A DNA stretch of 64,000 nucleotides from Akebia trifoliata. Its lineage: Eukaryota; Streptophyta; Magnoliopsida; Ranunculales; Lardizabalaceae. The position numbers and the translations under genes were made by a program. This document shows, one piece after another, positions 46,354 to 57,070 of this stretch (the stretch's first letter is position 1; each line of letters opens with the position of its first letter). The notes under the pieces are model-generated. The model was not told the DNA's origin. It did not search any database and worked only from the letters and a program-made list of their open reading frames with translations. Location of the stretch: NCBI GenBank assembly GCA_017979445.1, contig CM030707.1, forward strand, positions 25,513,756-25,577,755, given 5' to 3'.

Positions 46354-46700
46354 GTAGTGTCTACCAACCGATTTATGCATGGCAAGGAAAACCCATATTT
46401 GAGACAAACTTTGTTTAAGTTAGTGAAGTTGATAGAGACTTTGGTTCTCTTGTACTTTTTTGGGATGGCTAATATGTTCATTATCCACAATAGGTAGTGA
46501 ACTTCCTCGATGAATCCTACTTTCTTGAGCTTGGATATTTCCTCGTTTACTGCCCGTCTTACGTGTGGTGTTAACCTTCTTGGTTTCTCCTGTACTAGCT
46601 GAAAATTCTAATTTATGTTTAATCAATGGAAAGCAACGTCTGGATCTATACTTGACATGTCTTCGAAATACCATGTGAACACGTTAATATTTTCTCATAG
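46354..46700 (-). pseudogene. Reverse transcriptase (N-terminal part) of element D
   Basis: The frame 46290-46490 reads MNILAIPKKYKRTKVSINF, then TNLNKVCLKYGFSLPCINRLVD, the fingers and palm start of a Ty3/gypsy RT, in which the lysine, Asp/Asn and proline landmarks are recognisable. The usual catalytic VDF Asp region reads INF (Asp replaced). The preceding frame holds TRKTGSKRGNIQAQESRIHR. Confidence 0.75.
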
Positions 46701-47578
46701 AAACTCCTTAAGGGTTCGTTTTTCTTCATCTAGAAGCCCTTCCACTACATACGTTTGATGATTTCTTGAATCTCCTAAGTCCACCTTTACCACCATTCAC
46801 CTCATACCCCCAATGTGGTGCACTCAGTAATTTCTATTGAGGGGTAATCAGATCTTTTTTATTTTTAATCTTCCTTTTGACTATCGTAGAGTAGCATCCC
46901 TGTGCCGCTAGTTGGTCTCATTTGCTTTCCATTTGTCCTTGTTGGGTTAGGAATCATATTATTTGATGATTAGTTGAAGGGACAGATTTCATTGTGTGGA
47001 TTCATATTTGGCCAAGGATAACGCTATAGGCTATCCTAGAATTTACTACAACGAACTTGATCATGACTGTCTCTGATCCTGTGAATACTGGCAACGTGAT
47101 CTCTCCCACAGGCTAAGATGCTTCTCCATTGAAACCATACATATTTTCCTATGATAGTTTAAGGCTCCCAAGTATTCCCATCTACTTTGCTATCAGAAAA
47201 ATATTATATCCACTATACTCCCAGCATTCACAAGTATTATTTTCAACTCCATTGTTTCCACTACCAAAATAATAACCAAAGCATCATTGTGAGGGAGGGA
47301 TATCCGCCTGAGATCCTCATGGGTAAACATCGTGGCCTATATTCCCCAGATTGAGTCTAGGACTTATGCTACCATTACTCCTTCAAATACTTGGCACATC
47401 TCATTTTCATAGATTATCTTCCTGATCTTGGCTTTACATGAATTGTTTGTCTCCCCTTCTGAAGAATGCTTTTGAAGATCATGTTGATTACCCTTCTTGT
47501 CGTCGGTTCTTGCCCCAGTAGATCCTTTCATGGTAGAGGTGGAAGTTCTTGATCTCTCTCTTTCTTTTTAGTTATAGC
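46701..47578 (-). pseudogene. Protease and gag C-terminus of element D
   Basis: Minus frames give LPHNDALVIILVVETMELK, then IILVNAGSIVDIIF, the aspartic protease entry in which the active Asp reads Asn (VNAG for VDTG). Upstream is a charged gag C-terminus (TDDKKGNQHDLQKHSSEGET). Stops occur throughout. It is cut at 47578 by element C; the gag tail continues at 60398. Confidence 0.65.
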
Positions 47579-47965
47579 TGAAATCGCCTCGACCCATTTT
47601 CTAGCAAATAGTGAAGGGGGTTCGATTGGTAAATTAGGGATTTTCAGGGAATAAGGAGTCGCCACCTAGTTTAGGTCAGGAATCATAAATGATTTCGAAA
47701 TGAATTGGGTCAGTCCACGGATTAGAGAAATGGGTAAGGGGTCAGATAATGGGTTTCAGATGGTGTTAGGCACCGAACCTGCCCAATTGAGATGATTGGT
47801 CTCTACTACAATCTAAATTATCTTACGGTCAACGGGTAGAGACTAAAGTCAAGATTATGGTCCGATCATCATCATCATCATCATCAAATTATATCGAATG
47901 TGCTAAATAAATCTCAAGGCCAATATTTCCCAAATATTATATAATTTCTCGAATTTCGCATAAAA

Positions 47966-48181
47966 ATGAAAATATTTAAAAAAACCTTAATTCCGACCTA
48001 TGCTCCAAAGTTTACATGGCAACATTTCAATTACAAATCCAAATATATGAAGATTCTCGAATTCATCATAAAAATGAAAATATTTAAAAAAATCTTAATT
48101 CCGACCTATGCTCCAAAGTTTACATGGCAACATTTCAATTACAAATCCAAATATATGAATATTTTCCAAATCGACTAAAAT
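47966..48181. repeat. 108-bp tandem duplication in the left LTR of C
   Basis: ATGAAAATATTTAAAAAAAC starts at 47966 and its near copy at 48074. The other LTR has one copy (57465 onward), so the duplication arose in only one LTR or was lost from the other. A second, shorter duplication (GGCTATTTTA...GCTGAAAAACGTGG at 49309-49430) explains most of the remaining length difference. Confidence 0.75.
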
Positions 48182-50018
48182 AGGAATTTGTGAAAACTTT
48201 CTAAAATGAAAAATTGGGAATATGAAACTTCTAATTTGGGAATTCATGAAATTTCTAAACTAAAAATTAGAAATTTCCTAAATTGAGAGTTTCTAAAAAT
48301 ATGAGAAACTTCCAAATTGGAAACTTGGAAACATAATCTTCTCCAAATAGAAATTTTCAAATATGAGTCCCAAATTAGAAATTTACAAAAGGATTTTTCA
48401 AATTAGAGAATTATCATCATTGGATTTTTCAAATTAAAAATTTACAAACATTAATTTTCCAAAAATAGAAAATCATGATTTTAGGAAAATCACCAAATTA
48501 ATGAAAAACCCATAAATCTCCAAAATTAGCAAGTTGTGAATTTTCAAGAATCAATTTTTGTCACGTGAATTCTTCGCATTTCACATAGTAGAATCTCACG
48601 TTTGATAATGGCACAAAAAAATTAATTGATTCAATTGCACTTTGGAAAAAAAGAAATTGATTTTAATGCCACGTGCACACAAATCAGCTAGTCAACTCGT
48701 TGACAATATTTTGAAAAGTAAAATAAGTTTTCACTTCCCAATGTCCACCAAAATCAGTGAGTCAACTCACATGTCCATTCCATCAAAAAAATCTGATTTT
48801 GAAATTCGATGTACACCAAAAATCAGTGAGTTGTCTCCCGTGTCCATTTTATCAAAAAATCGATTATAGTTTACTATGTACACATACAAATCAGTGAGTT
48901 AACTCAATGTCTATTTATCACATGAATCTCAACGCCACACTCAATGCCTCTCCCAAAATAGTGAGTTGACTCAGTCAATAGAATTCCAGCATCAATATTC
49001 TGAATTAAATGATTATGTGTAAACTTCATGGACCAAGTGCATGAACACAAATACTCAATCAAAACGAAAATTAATATGAACATCACCGTAAATCAAGTCA
49101 AATGAGGAGATTCAAAATAATTTAGCAATATAATCGATGTCACGCTTGAAGCACATAAAGACGTACCTTGGTTATCGTGATTCCTTCAGAATATATAAAC
49201 AATTTGAGCTAAGCTGTGGGGATGTCATAATGAAGCAAAAAAATCAGTGGTTGTTGTGTGTTAATAGAGAGGATGATGGGGCTGCTGTATGTGATGAGTG
49301 AAGGCTATTTTATAGGCTAAAATATTTAGTGAATAGTGCTGAAAAACGTGGTGAAGGATGGCTATTTTACAGGCTGAAATATTGAGTGAATGGTGCTGAA
49401 AAACGTGGTAAAGGATGGCTGTTTTACGGTCGAAAAACTAAGAGAAAGGAGGCTGAAAAAATGTGATGAATAGGGGTTGAGAAACGTGATGAATGGGGGC
49501 TGAAAATTGCTAGTTCATTGGAGAAGAAGCAAAAGAGGAAAGAAAGGGGCCATTGGTTTGTTGGAGAAGAAGAAAAGGAAGGTAGAAAGCATCTGATTCA
49601 TTTAAGAAGAGGTAAAGGAATGCAGTGAGTTGCTAGTTAGGGCTACTGCTGTGTGGAACAAAAGAAAAGAAAGAGGAGATTGAAGATGATGATAAGTCTT
49701 CTTTTTTCTCTTTTCTTTTTCTCCCCTCCTTCTGGCCTTTTGTTTTTCCTTTCTTCTTGCTGTGCAAGATGAGAGTTTCACTTCAAACGAACATGAATCA
49801 AAAAGAGAACTGGAGAGGAGGAACATGTAATTGGAGAAGAAGAAGTTCTTTTTGCTATTTTTTCTTTATTTTTCTTCTCCTTTTTCCTTCTTTTGTTCCT
49901 TTTGGTTGCTGTCCAAAAGGACGTGAGGGAGATGGAGGGCTGTTGCAGAGCTTTAGAATGAGTAGAAGGGAAAGAGAAAGAGCAGAGATCAACTTTTTGT
50001 AAAAATGTCGAGCCATTT

Positions 50019-50041
50019 AAATAGAAACTGAGTTTCTATTT
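50019..50041. promoter_or_regulatory. Perfect 11-bp palindrome at the C promoter, left LTR
   Basis: AAATAGAAACT-G-AGTTTCTATTT, overlapping the TATA-like TATTTAAATGG on the minus strand. The same palindrome is kept unchanged in the other LTR (59311-59333), while the surroundings differ. Confidence 0.5.
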
Positions 50042-51095
50042 TGATAGATTTGTTTCTATTTCTTTTTTACACGTTCTCTTACTTTCCTTCTTTCTGTTGG
50101 GAGAATGGGAGTAGCGAACTCACATTACTCACCTTATTGGTAGCTCCTTGTTGTCGAGTCATGGTTGGCCAATCTCAGATTTTGTTTCATCGGTTGATTA
50201 GTTTTTTAATTTTGAGTTTTATTAGTTTTTATTTTGAGTTTAGTTTAAAATTTTAATTTGATTTTAATTTTTGGTTTGAGTTTTAATTGTTAATTGGCCA
50301 TTTGATTTTAATTTAATTTTGAAATTTTAATTCGAATTGTTTAATTTTAACTTTAATTGTGTAATTTTTAATTTGGATTGTTTTGTTTAATTTGATTAGA
50401 TTTTTATTTTTTTTAATTCTTTGATTGACTTTAGTTGGGTTTTGCTTTTAATTAGGATAGGTTAATTAGCCTTTAACTTGATTTATTTTTTATTTAATTT
50501 TGAATTTTAAGTTGATATTAAATTTTAAGTTGTCGATTAAATTCTAATTTTAGTTTAATGGTTATTTTCAATTTGAAAATTTTTTATTTGATTGCAAATT
50601 TTAATTGATTTTAGTTTTAAATTTTAATTTAATTTTGATTATTCGAGGTTTTTATCTTGAAGTCTTTTTAATTCTTTAATTGTATTTTCCTAAGCTGAGG
50701 TTTCTAAGAGTCAAACATCGAGGGGCATTTCGATCATTTTACGATTTTTGTCAATTTTAGTGAATTTTGACGTGAAGTTTTTTGGTCTCAAAGTGATTAT
50801 TACTAAGTTTCAATGTTGTATTTTCTTAGCGTAACGAGGTCTCTAAGTTATTGAATTATGTAGTGAACCTAAGCGTATGTACTTGTTAAGTCGGGTGGAA
50901 AGTTTAACGATCCTAAGCGTGCGTAATTCTATTTCACGTGACCAAAAGGAAGAAATGAATGAAATTAGAAAACATAGAGAATTGGTAGGAGATTTTTCAT
51001 AAGCTTTCGACTTTTTTTGTGCTCATCATTAGGAATCTACAGCAACCGAGTAATGCATCGTCAAGTCAGGCGGATGTAGAAATAGAGTATCTACA

Positions 51096-51112
51096 GATGC
51101 CCTTCTTTGGTA
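51096..51112 (-). other. Polypurine tract of element C
   Basis: The minus strand reads CTACCAAAGAAGGGCATC directly before TGTAGATACTC, matching those of A and B. Confidence 0.7.
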
Positions 51113-51479
51113 GAGGGTGGAAGTAAACTAGATAGCAAATCTATTTTGGTAGATAGTGCGACATTCGAATACCATAGTCAATGACATTTTAGTTTTGTAG
51201 CCTGATTTAGTAGTTCATTGGGGCTTCCAGATCCTTGAAGGTAAGTTTTCCCTAGCCTAAAAGGTGTTAGATCCTTGAATTTTGGAAAATTCTCCTTGAC
51301 TTATGCAAAAGTGCACGTGTGTACAATGGTATGATGCTCACGGAGTAGTCTATCAGATCATTGAGATTAAACCCTTCCCAGTAACAAATGTCAAGTCCTA
51401 AAGATCTTCTCTCACTGACGGTGATGATTCAGATTGAAATGCACATATACAATGAAAACACTCTTATGATATTGAATTA

Positions 51480-52300
51480 TGGTAAGTCTGAATAACGAGA
51501 TAAAAATCATAACATTTCAGAATCAAGTGATGTAGGAACTTCATTAAATCCTATTTGTAATCTTTTAGAGTTCGAAAAAGTTTGAGTCTCGCTTATCAGA
51601 TTTGAGCTTATTGGAGCCACATTTCTCGGGTTGAGATTTGTAGGAACTTAAAAAATCCTATTTCAAAAGGTTGGAGTCTCATTCTCAGACTCGAACTGAG
51701 GTTTACAGGAGCTTAAACAATCACGTTAATTCATTCTATGATTCAAACAAAGCTGGAGTCTCACTTCTTGGACTCTAACTAAGGTTTATAAGAACTTAAA
51801 CAATCCCGGACATTGGAGTCTCGTTTCTCGCACTCGTCCTGAGGTTTATAGGAACTTAAACAATCCCGTTAATTCATTCTATGATTCAAACAAAGTTGGA
51901 GTCTCGTTTCTCGGACTCTGGCTAAGGTTTACAGGAACTTAAACAATCCTGTTAATGTTGGAGTCTTGCTTCTTGGACTCGAACTAAGGTTTGTAGGAAC
52001 TTAAAAAATCCTACTCATTCTATGATTCAAACAAAGTTGGAGTCTCATTTTTCGGACTCTGGCTAAGGTTTACAGGAACATAAACAATCTCTTTAATGTT
52101 GGAGTCTTGCTTCTTGGACTCGAACTAAGGTTTGTAGGAACTTAAAAAATCCTACTTATTCTATGATTCAAAAAAGATCAGAGTCTCGTTTCTCAAACTC
52201 AAACTTATCGGGGCTACGCTTCTCGAGCTGAGGATTAATGGAACCTCATTTCTCAGGCTTGGATTAATTAAAAACTCGGTATTATCGAGTTCAAAGATTG
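51480..52300. repeat. Tandem repeats in the 3' region of C
   Basis: Units of about 60-85 bp built from TTGGAGTCTCGTTTCTCGGA, CTCTGGCTAAGGTTTACAGG and AACTTAAACAATCCTGTTAA, some with an added CATTCTATGATTCAAACAAAG. About nine units, of uneven length. The array is specific to C. Confidence 0.8.
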
Positions 52301-52920
52301 AGAAATTGAGCCTTTATTGGCTTATCGTGCATCTGGATTCATAATTATCATTGGGCTTCCCCGGACTTTTAAGCTTTTGAATAAGATTTTTCTTTTTTGA
52401 TCATGGGATCAAGAATGAAAACTTCAGAATCATAGTTATTCTAAAAAATGTCTCTAGTTTCAAGGTTGGCTTATACCTGAAACTTGATTATGAAACTAAT
52501 AGAATAGATTACACTTGAAAAGTGGATGAGAAGCTACGGACTCTGACAGACAAAAAGATTGACATTCCTTTAAATATTCAAGACTATTAAGATTATCATA
52601 TGTGCAATAAGGAATTGATCATTCTCTTTCGAATTTCTTTTTCAAAAATGCTTGAGTTGGGCTTTGATAAATATTGGAATATAAGATCTTTCTCTTTAAA
52701 GTGGTCAATGATTTTACATTTTCCATTAGCAGACACTACTAAAGATCTTGCAATGTTCAAAAGAAAGGTTTCTGAGTTTCTTCGACTTCAACATTGTCAT
52801 TGTCAAATGTGAGTTCTCAACTGAAAAATGAATGTTCTGACTTGAACGATTTTCTACATTCTCCAACTTCTGTGTAAGCTTTTCTTCTGAATTTTCCTTC
52901 TCGATAAGATCTTCCCTTCC
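52301..52920. other. 3' non-coding stretch of C, no gene seen
   Basis: AT-rich sequence between the tandem array and the hairpin array. The plus frame 52600-52812 shows no domain and runs against the element's sense. Confidence 0.4.
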
Positions 52921-52939
52921 ATTTGATGATGCCCAAATT

Positions 52940-53120
52940 TTTGCCTAAATCGCCTCTTCAGATTTTCTATCTAGCGGGCTTTATTTTTTCTTTTCTGAAG
53001 ATGCCTTGATTTTTGTCAAAGTCGCCTTTTCAGATTTTTAACCTAGCAGGCTTGCTTTTTTTTTTTGTTATGCCCTAACTTTTACCTAAGTCGCCCTTTC
53101 GAATTTTCAACTTAACGGGT
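52940..53120 (-). repeat. Hairpin array in the 3' region of C
   Basis: Three units of the array shared with A and B. The best stem is CTAAGTCG 53086-53093 with CAACTTAA 53108-53115 (seven of eight pairs, counting G-T). The first, CTAAATCG 52945-52952 with CTATCTAG 52967-52974, pairs at six of eight. The middle unit is more decayed. Confidence 0.55.
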
Positions 53121-53477
53121 TTCTTTCTTTTTGATGATCTCGGATACTCAACTTGACAACTTTTGGTTCTCTGGACCTTAACCAAATCAATTAACATTCA
53201 GGAAGACTTAGTAGGTGGGCTTAGGACATGGTTTAGAAAAAAAAGGTATAAGGCTTAACTTCCCAAAATGCCCCTAGTATGACATTCTCCCTTTCTGACA
53301 ACTCTTTTGAGTCTCTCTCTTTTCTTATGCCCCTAGTTAGGAATTTTTTGTAAATTTTTATTCTTCTTTTTTCCAATGCCCCTAGTTTGGCATTATCCCA
53401 TTTTTTTTAATCTTTCAGTAGGAATTGTTTTTTGATACCTTCTTTGAGAAAACGTATTTTTTATGTTTTGTTGTGAC

Positions 53478-53560
53478 CAGGCCTGAAGTAACTTCTCAGG
53501 TTGCTTACGTACTCCAAATCATTTTTTATTTTATTTTTGGGATCAAGTCAAAACGTAGTT
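53478..53560 (-). other. Conserved box after pol, element C
   Basis: GACCAGGCCTGAAGTAACTT, then CTCAGGTTGCTTACGTACTCC and CAAAACGTAGTTCATACAAG, the counterpart of the boxes in A and B. Here it lies about 150 bases beyond the remains of the pol end. Confidence 0.55.
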
Positions 53561-53699
53561 CATACAAGATTTTTCTCCCAAGGTTAATTGGTGTAGTTTA
53601 GAACGAAGAGATTATTAAATTTTATTTATTTATTTTTTTTTTATGGCTACGATGGGCTAAAGAAAGTTACATTTTTCTTGATAAGATAAGAGAATAATT

Positions 53700-54202
53700 C
53701 GGCCAAAGAAGGCATCTTTTAGTGAAAGTTACTTGATTTGATCAAGATTCTAGGAACTTGGTATCTTGATTGCTTTGTCGAGCAGGATCTTCTTTTTAAA
53801 ATGAACCGCCTTCAATCTTCTTTTGTAAAATTGAATATGATTGAGTTTTCTGCATTCGACTGTTCACTTTTTGCAAGATTCCGAGAAAATCTTTTATCCT
53901 TTATGATGGATCCCTTCTTGCCAATCTTGACACCTTTGTCGATGGTTTCAACTACATCATTCTTGATGATCTTTGACTTTGAAGTTCACTCTCAACTGTA
54001 AGTCCTGATCCATTTTGGTGCAATCCATTCTGATGAAAGGTAAAATGGTGTTCATATTCAACATATCCTCATGAGACCATGTGAGAACACTACTGGGTTT
54101 CTTAAGTGAGTTCATCATTTTCTCATATTCTTTTGAGGATAATGTAGTACTAGTTTGCACATCTTGAGTGTACTCACCTATTCTAGTATTTATCAAGTTC
54201 AA
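53700..54202 (-). pseudogene. Rearranged pol remnant of element C
   Basis: The frame 53957-54202 has EYEKMMNSLKKPSSVLTWSH followed by EDMLNMNTILPFIRMD, the counterpart of the segment just before the RT fingers in A (LKKFKDMFAWSYKDMLGV). Directly afterwards come frames resembling the extreme C-terminus of pol (53730-53950). Everything between, meaning RT, RNase H and almost all of integrase, is missing. A short element-specific read-through or fusion is possible, but stops occur. Confidence 0.5.
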
Positions 54203-54456
54203 TTAGAGAGCTCTGAGTCATTTCTCATGTTAGATTTTATGTTTACATTATTATTACACGTATGATAATCAAAAGCTTCTTTACTTTATTGGAATAAAAA
54301 AAACATGGACTAGCAAACTTGACTAAAGTTTAAAAAATAATAAATCCTAACATAATATAATTGACCAACTGAATTTAAAGACTGACGCCACTGACACTTA
54401 AAAAGAAAACTCAAAACAGGGATGTGATCCTAAATGAAAGGACACAATATTAGAGT

Positions 54457-55915
54457 CTATGCCACTTTGGATATCTTCATGAGGGATGATTCAGGCTCAT
54501 CTGCTTTTGCCACACCTTCATATTCTGATTCAAGCTTGTTTGATGTTGAAAGATCTGTTGCTTCAATACTCTCATTATTTTTTGATTCTATAACTGTCTT
54601 AGGGAAGATGGACTCATTCTGGCATGACAAGGATGCACTATCAAGATCGATCAAGCGGATAAAGTAAATTTGGTCAACTGATTCGGGTTTGGATATGGAT
54701 ATTAAGTTTAGGGCAGGAGGGGATTGATTTTGAAAGGTAGGTAAAGGGTTAGTTTTGACATTAGGCACGGTAGGAGTGGGTATGGTAACTTTTCCTTGTT
54801 CGATTCGGTCATGGATAACATGACGGAGGGTAATGCACCTATTAAAAATATAGTCGTGCATTTGATGGAATTCACAAAATTGCCTATTGTCCAAGTTTGG
54901 AGGGAGAGGGTTAGGCAACGGCTTAGGTTGTAACGGTGTCAATAGTCTCCTTTTCATTAATTTTTGATAGGCAACACTAAGGTACATCCCAAGATTTGAG
55001 AATTGTCTCCTAGGCTTGGCTTGTGAGGATTGAGTAGCTTGAAGAGTTAGGGCAAAAGAGGTGTTGGCCACTTGTAAGAAATTTGCACTGGGTTTGAAGT
55101 ATTTGGGTTTTGACTCAGATGAGTTGCCAAAGAGTCCTAAAGAGTAGGCATCCTCGACTTGGTTTCTAGCTTTAAGAAAAGATTAAAAGGTAGGCAGGTA
55201 TTGAGGCATCAAGTACTTGGCGTAATTAGGAGTAAGATTCTTAAGGATAATCTCAACTTACTTTTTTTCTTGAGGTCGGTCCCATAACTGAGTGGCTTTA
55301 GCTTCCATCGAGCAATGAATTCTTTGAAGGTTTCCCCGGGCTTCTGCTTAGTCGTTTCTAGATCTCTTCTTGTGAGTTCAATGTCCGTGTTAAAGGAGTA
55401 TCGACCAATGAACTATTTCATCAATTCATGCCATGTTCTTACTCGAGACGAGTCCAGTGACATTAACCAACGTAAAGCAAGACCTGTAAGGTTCTCTGGA
55501 AAAGTTGAGCCATCTATTTTTCACTCAAACTCTGAGACTGCGTGATGTCAACATATATTTTCAAATGAGTCCTAGGGCATCCAGTCCCATCAAATTTCTC
55601 CATATCTGGCATTGTGAACTTCTTTGGCAGACGGACTGTAGGAAATAATATCATTGTCCCTAATCCAAGGGCAAAATCGTCAAGGTCCTTGATATTCTTC
55701 AATGCAGTTTCTACCTGAGTTATTCGATGAGCTAATACAGGGTCGATGGGTACTTGATCATCTTCATAATTTTCAGCTAGGTCAAACACGGTCTGAGGTT
55801 CTACAATCATATCCTTCATATTTTCAGTTTTCAGGGCCTCAATTTGTGTCTGAACAGAAGGAATAATCTACGCTTGAAAGGAGTCCAAAATCTGACGGAG
55901 TGTTGTTTCATCCAT
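54457..55915 (-). pseudogene. gag of element C (degenerate)
   Basis: Start taken at the ATG at 55915 (MDETTLRQILDSFQA); one stop later the frame 55514-55819 holds VRLPKKFTMPDMEKFDGTGC, matching gag of A (HLPEKFVMPEMDKFSGVGY). After frame breaks (55080-55510, including YAKYLMPQYLPTF), the frame 54457-55071 carries FSNLGMYLSVAYQKLMKRRL and the zinc-knuckle remnant CEFHQMHDYIFNRC, in which the second His is Tyr. The end is Ser/Glu-rich and stops at 54457 without a protease. Organisation parallels A, so A-type Gag may once have served C. Confidence 0.75.
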
Positions 55916-57049
55916 TATACTTGTTTCTTTCTATGGTGAGTATTGACTACTTGTGCTTGGTAAAGGTACTTTGGTGAGACGACTCTTCTCATGGACCTAA
56001 AGTGGCATAGACGATGGTTTAGAACGCTTAGAAGCAATTATCACCTGATTGGGAGTAAACCAAGATTAACCATTGACTCTAAAGGTTTGACTCTTAATCA
56101 CATAATAATTTTTTTCATAAATTAGCCTAAGTCCAATGGCAAACATTGAGTTCAAATGTACTATAAGTCTATAGAGACCACAAGGGTGAAAGAGGTTAAT
56201 TACGGGTCTACCCCTAGTTGGGGTTGAACCTTGGGTCAGACTAGTTAGTTTGACCACCTAATTGCATCTCTTTGGCATAGATTAAGTTGAGTCTTTGAAC
56301 TTAAAAACCAATTGGTCCAATCGGTTTGATGTTGTTCGATTAAATCCATTTACCAATTGGGCCAACAGGTTTAATTGGTTCAAATTGATTGGTGCATTTT
56401 ACCAATTGGGTCGGATCGATATTATGAGTTTAATTTGAATGGTGTGGATCGGTCCGCCCACTTACCTATTGGTTAGATTAAATGGAGCAATCCGGGAGCA
56501 CTCATGGTCGATTCAAGTCGTGGCCTAATGGGACCGCACTTAAGTTCAAGGTTCTAAGCTCACTATATGATTGAGACTAGGCTAGGACAAAGCTTAGGTC
56601 ACTTCAGCCCGAAACACCGATATAAAATCCCAGTTTTACTTGGTCAAGAAGTACGTGGTGCTCCAGTTTGATATACCCAAAGGTATTGTACTGAAGTTGT
56701 AGCGTTCACTGTCATCCCCTGTGTCCCGAAGGACCAGGTTAGTTTGGATTCGACTACGGGATTTTATAAAGACATGTCATGATGCAAACATGAATATGCA
56801 TGCTCGTGAGTGTGTACGAAGGGACAAAGTGCGCCCGGGGTATTTTCGAGAATATCCAACTATATAAGCCACATACATTCAATCATCAAACTAATTAAAA
56901 AGAATAAATAATCGATTACATCCAGTTTCACACCAATGAAAAGAGGAGAAAATCTAGCCTAATCTAAGAGTATCTTCGAGTAAATTAGGTTGACTCGACC
57001 AAAAAGTCAACCTAAGGATAGTCTTGGACCAGGTCAAGTTTGACCCTAA
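55916..57049 (-). other. Leader of element C
   Basis: It has no gene. 56290-56460 repeats CCAATTGGG(C/T)C-like phrases. 56640-56770 holds one copy of the leader module (TTTGATATACCCAAAGGTAT, then AAGTTGTAGCGTTCACTGTC). The frame 56066-56257 has no domain. ORF1 (DUF7745-like), present in A, is not seen. Confidence 0.5.
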
Positions 57050-57069
57050 AATCCCCAGTGGAGTCATCA
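57050..57069 (-). other. Primer-binding site of element C
   Basis: The minus strand reads TGATGACTCCACTGGGGATT, one base after the LTR end. It differs from the B site at two bases, both transitions. Confidence 0.75.
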
Positions 57070-57070
57070 C

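Larger units (their letters stand above)
47579..51095 (-). mobile_element. 3' LTR of element C
   Basis: Minus strand starts TGTAGATACTCTATTTCTAC at 51095 and ends TTGCGATTTCA-like at 47579. It contains a T-rich half (50200-50680) with repeats of TTTTAATTTGATTTTAATTT, a purine/pyrimidine-biased block (49500-49990), and ATC trinucleotide repeats (47866-47886). Short frames inside (for example 49602-49826 and 49757-50002) are low-complexity. Confidence 0.8.
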
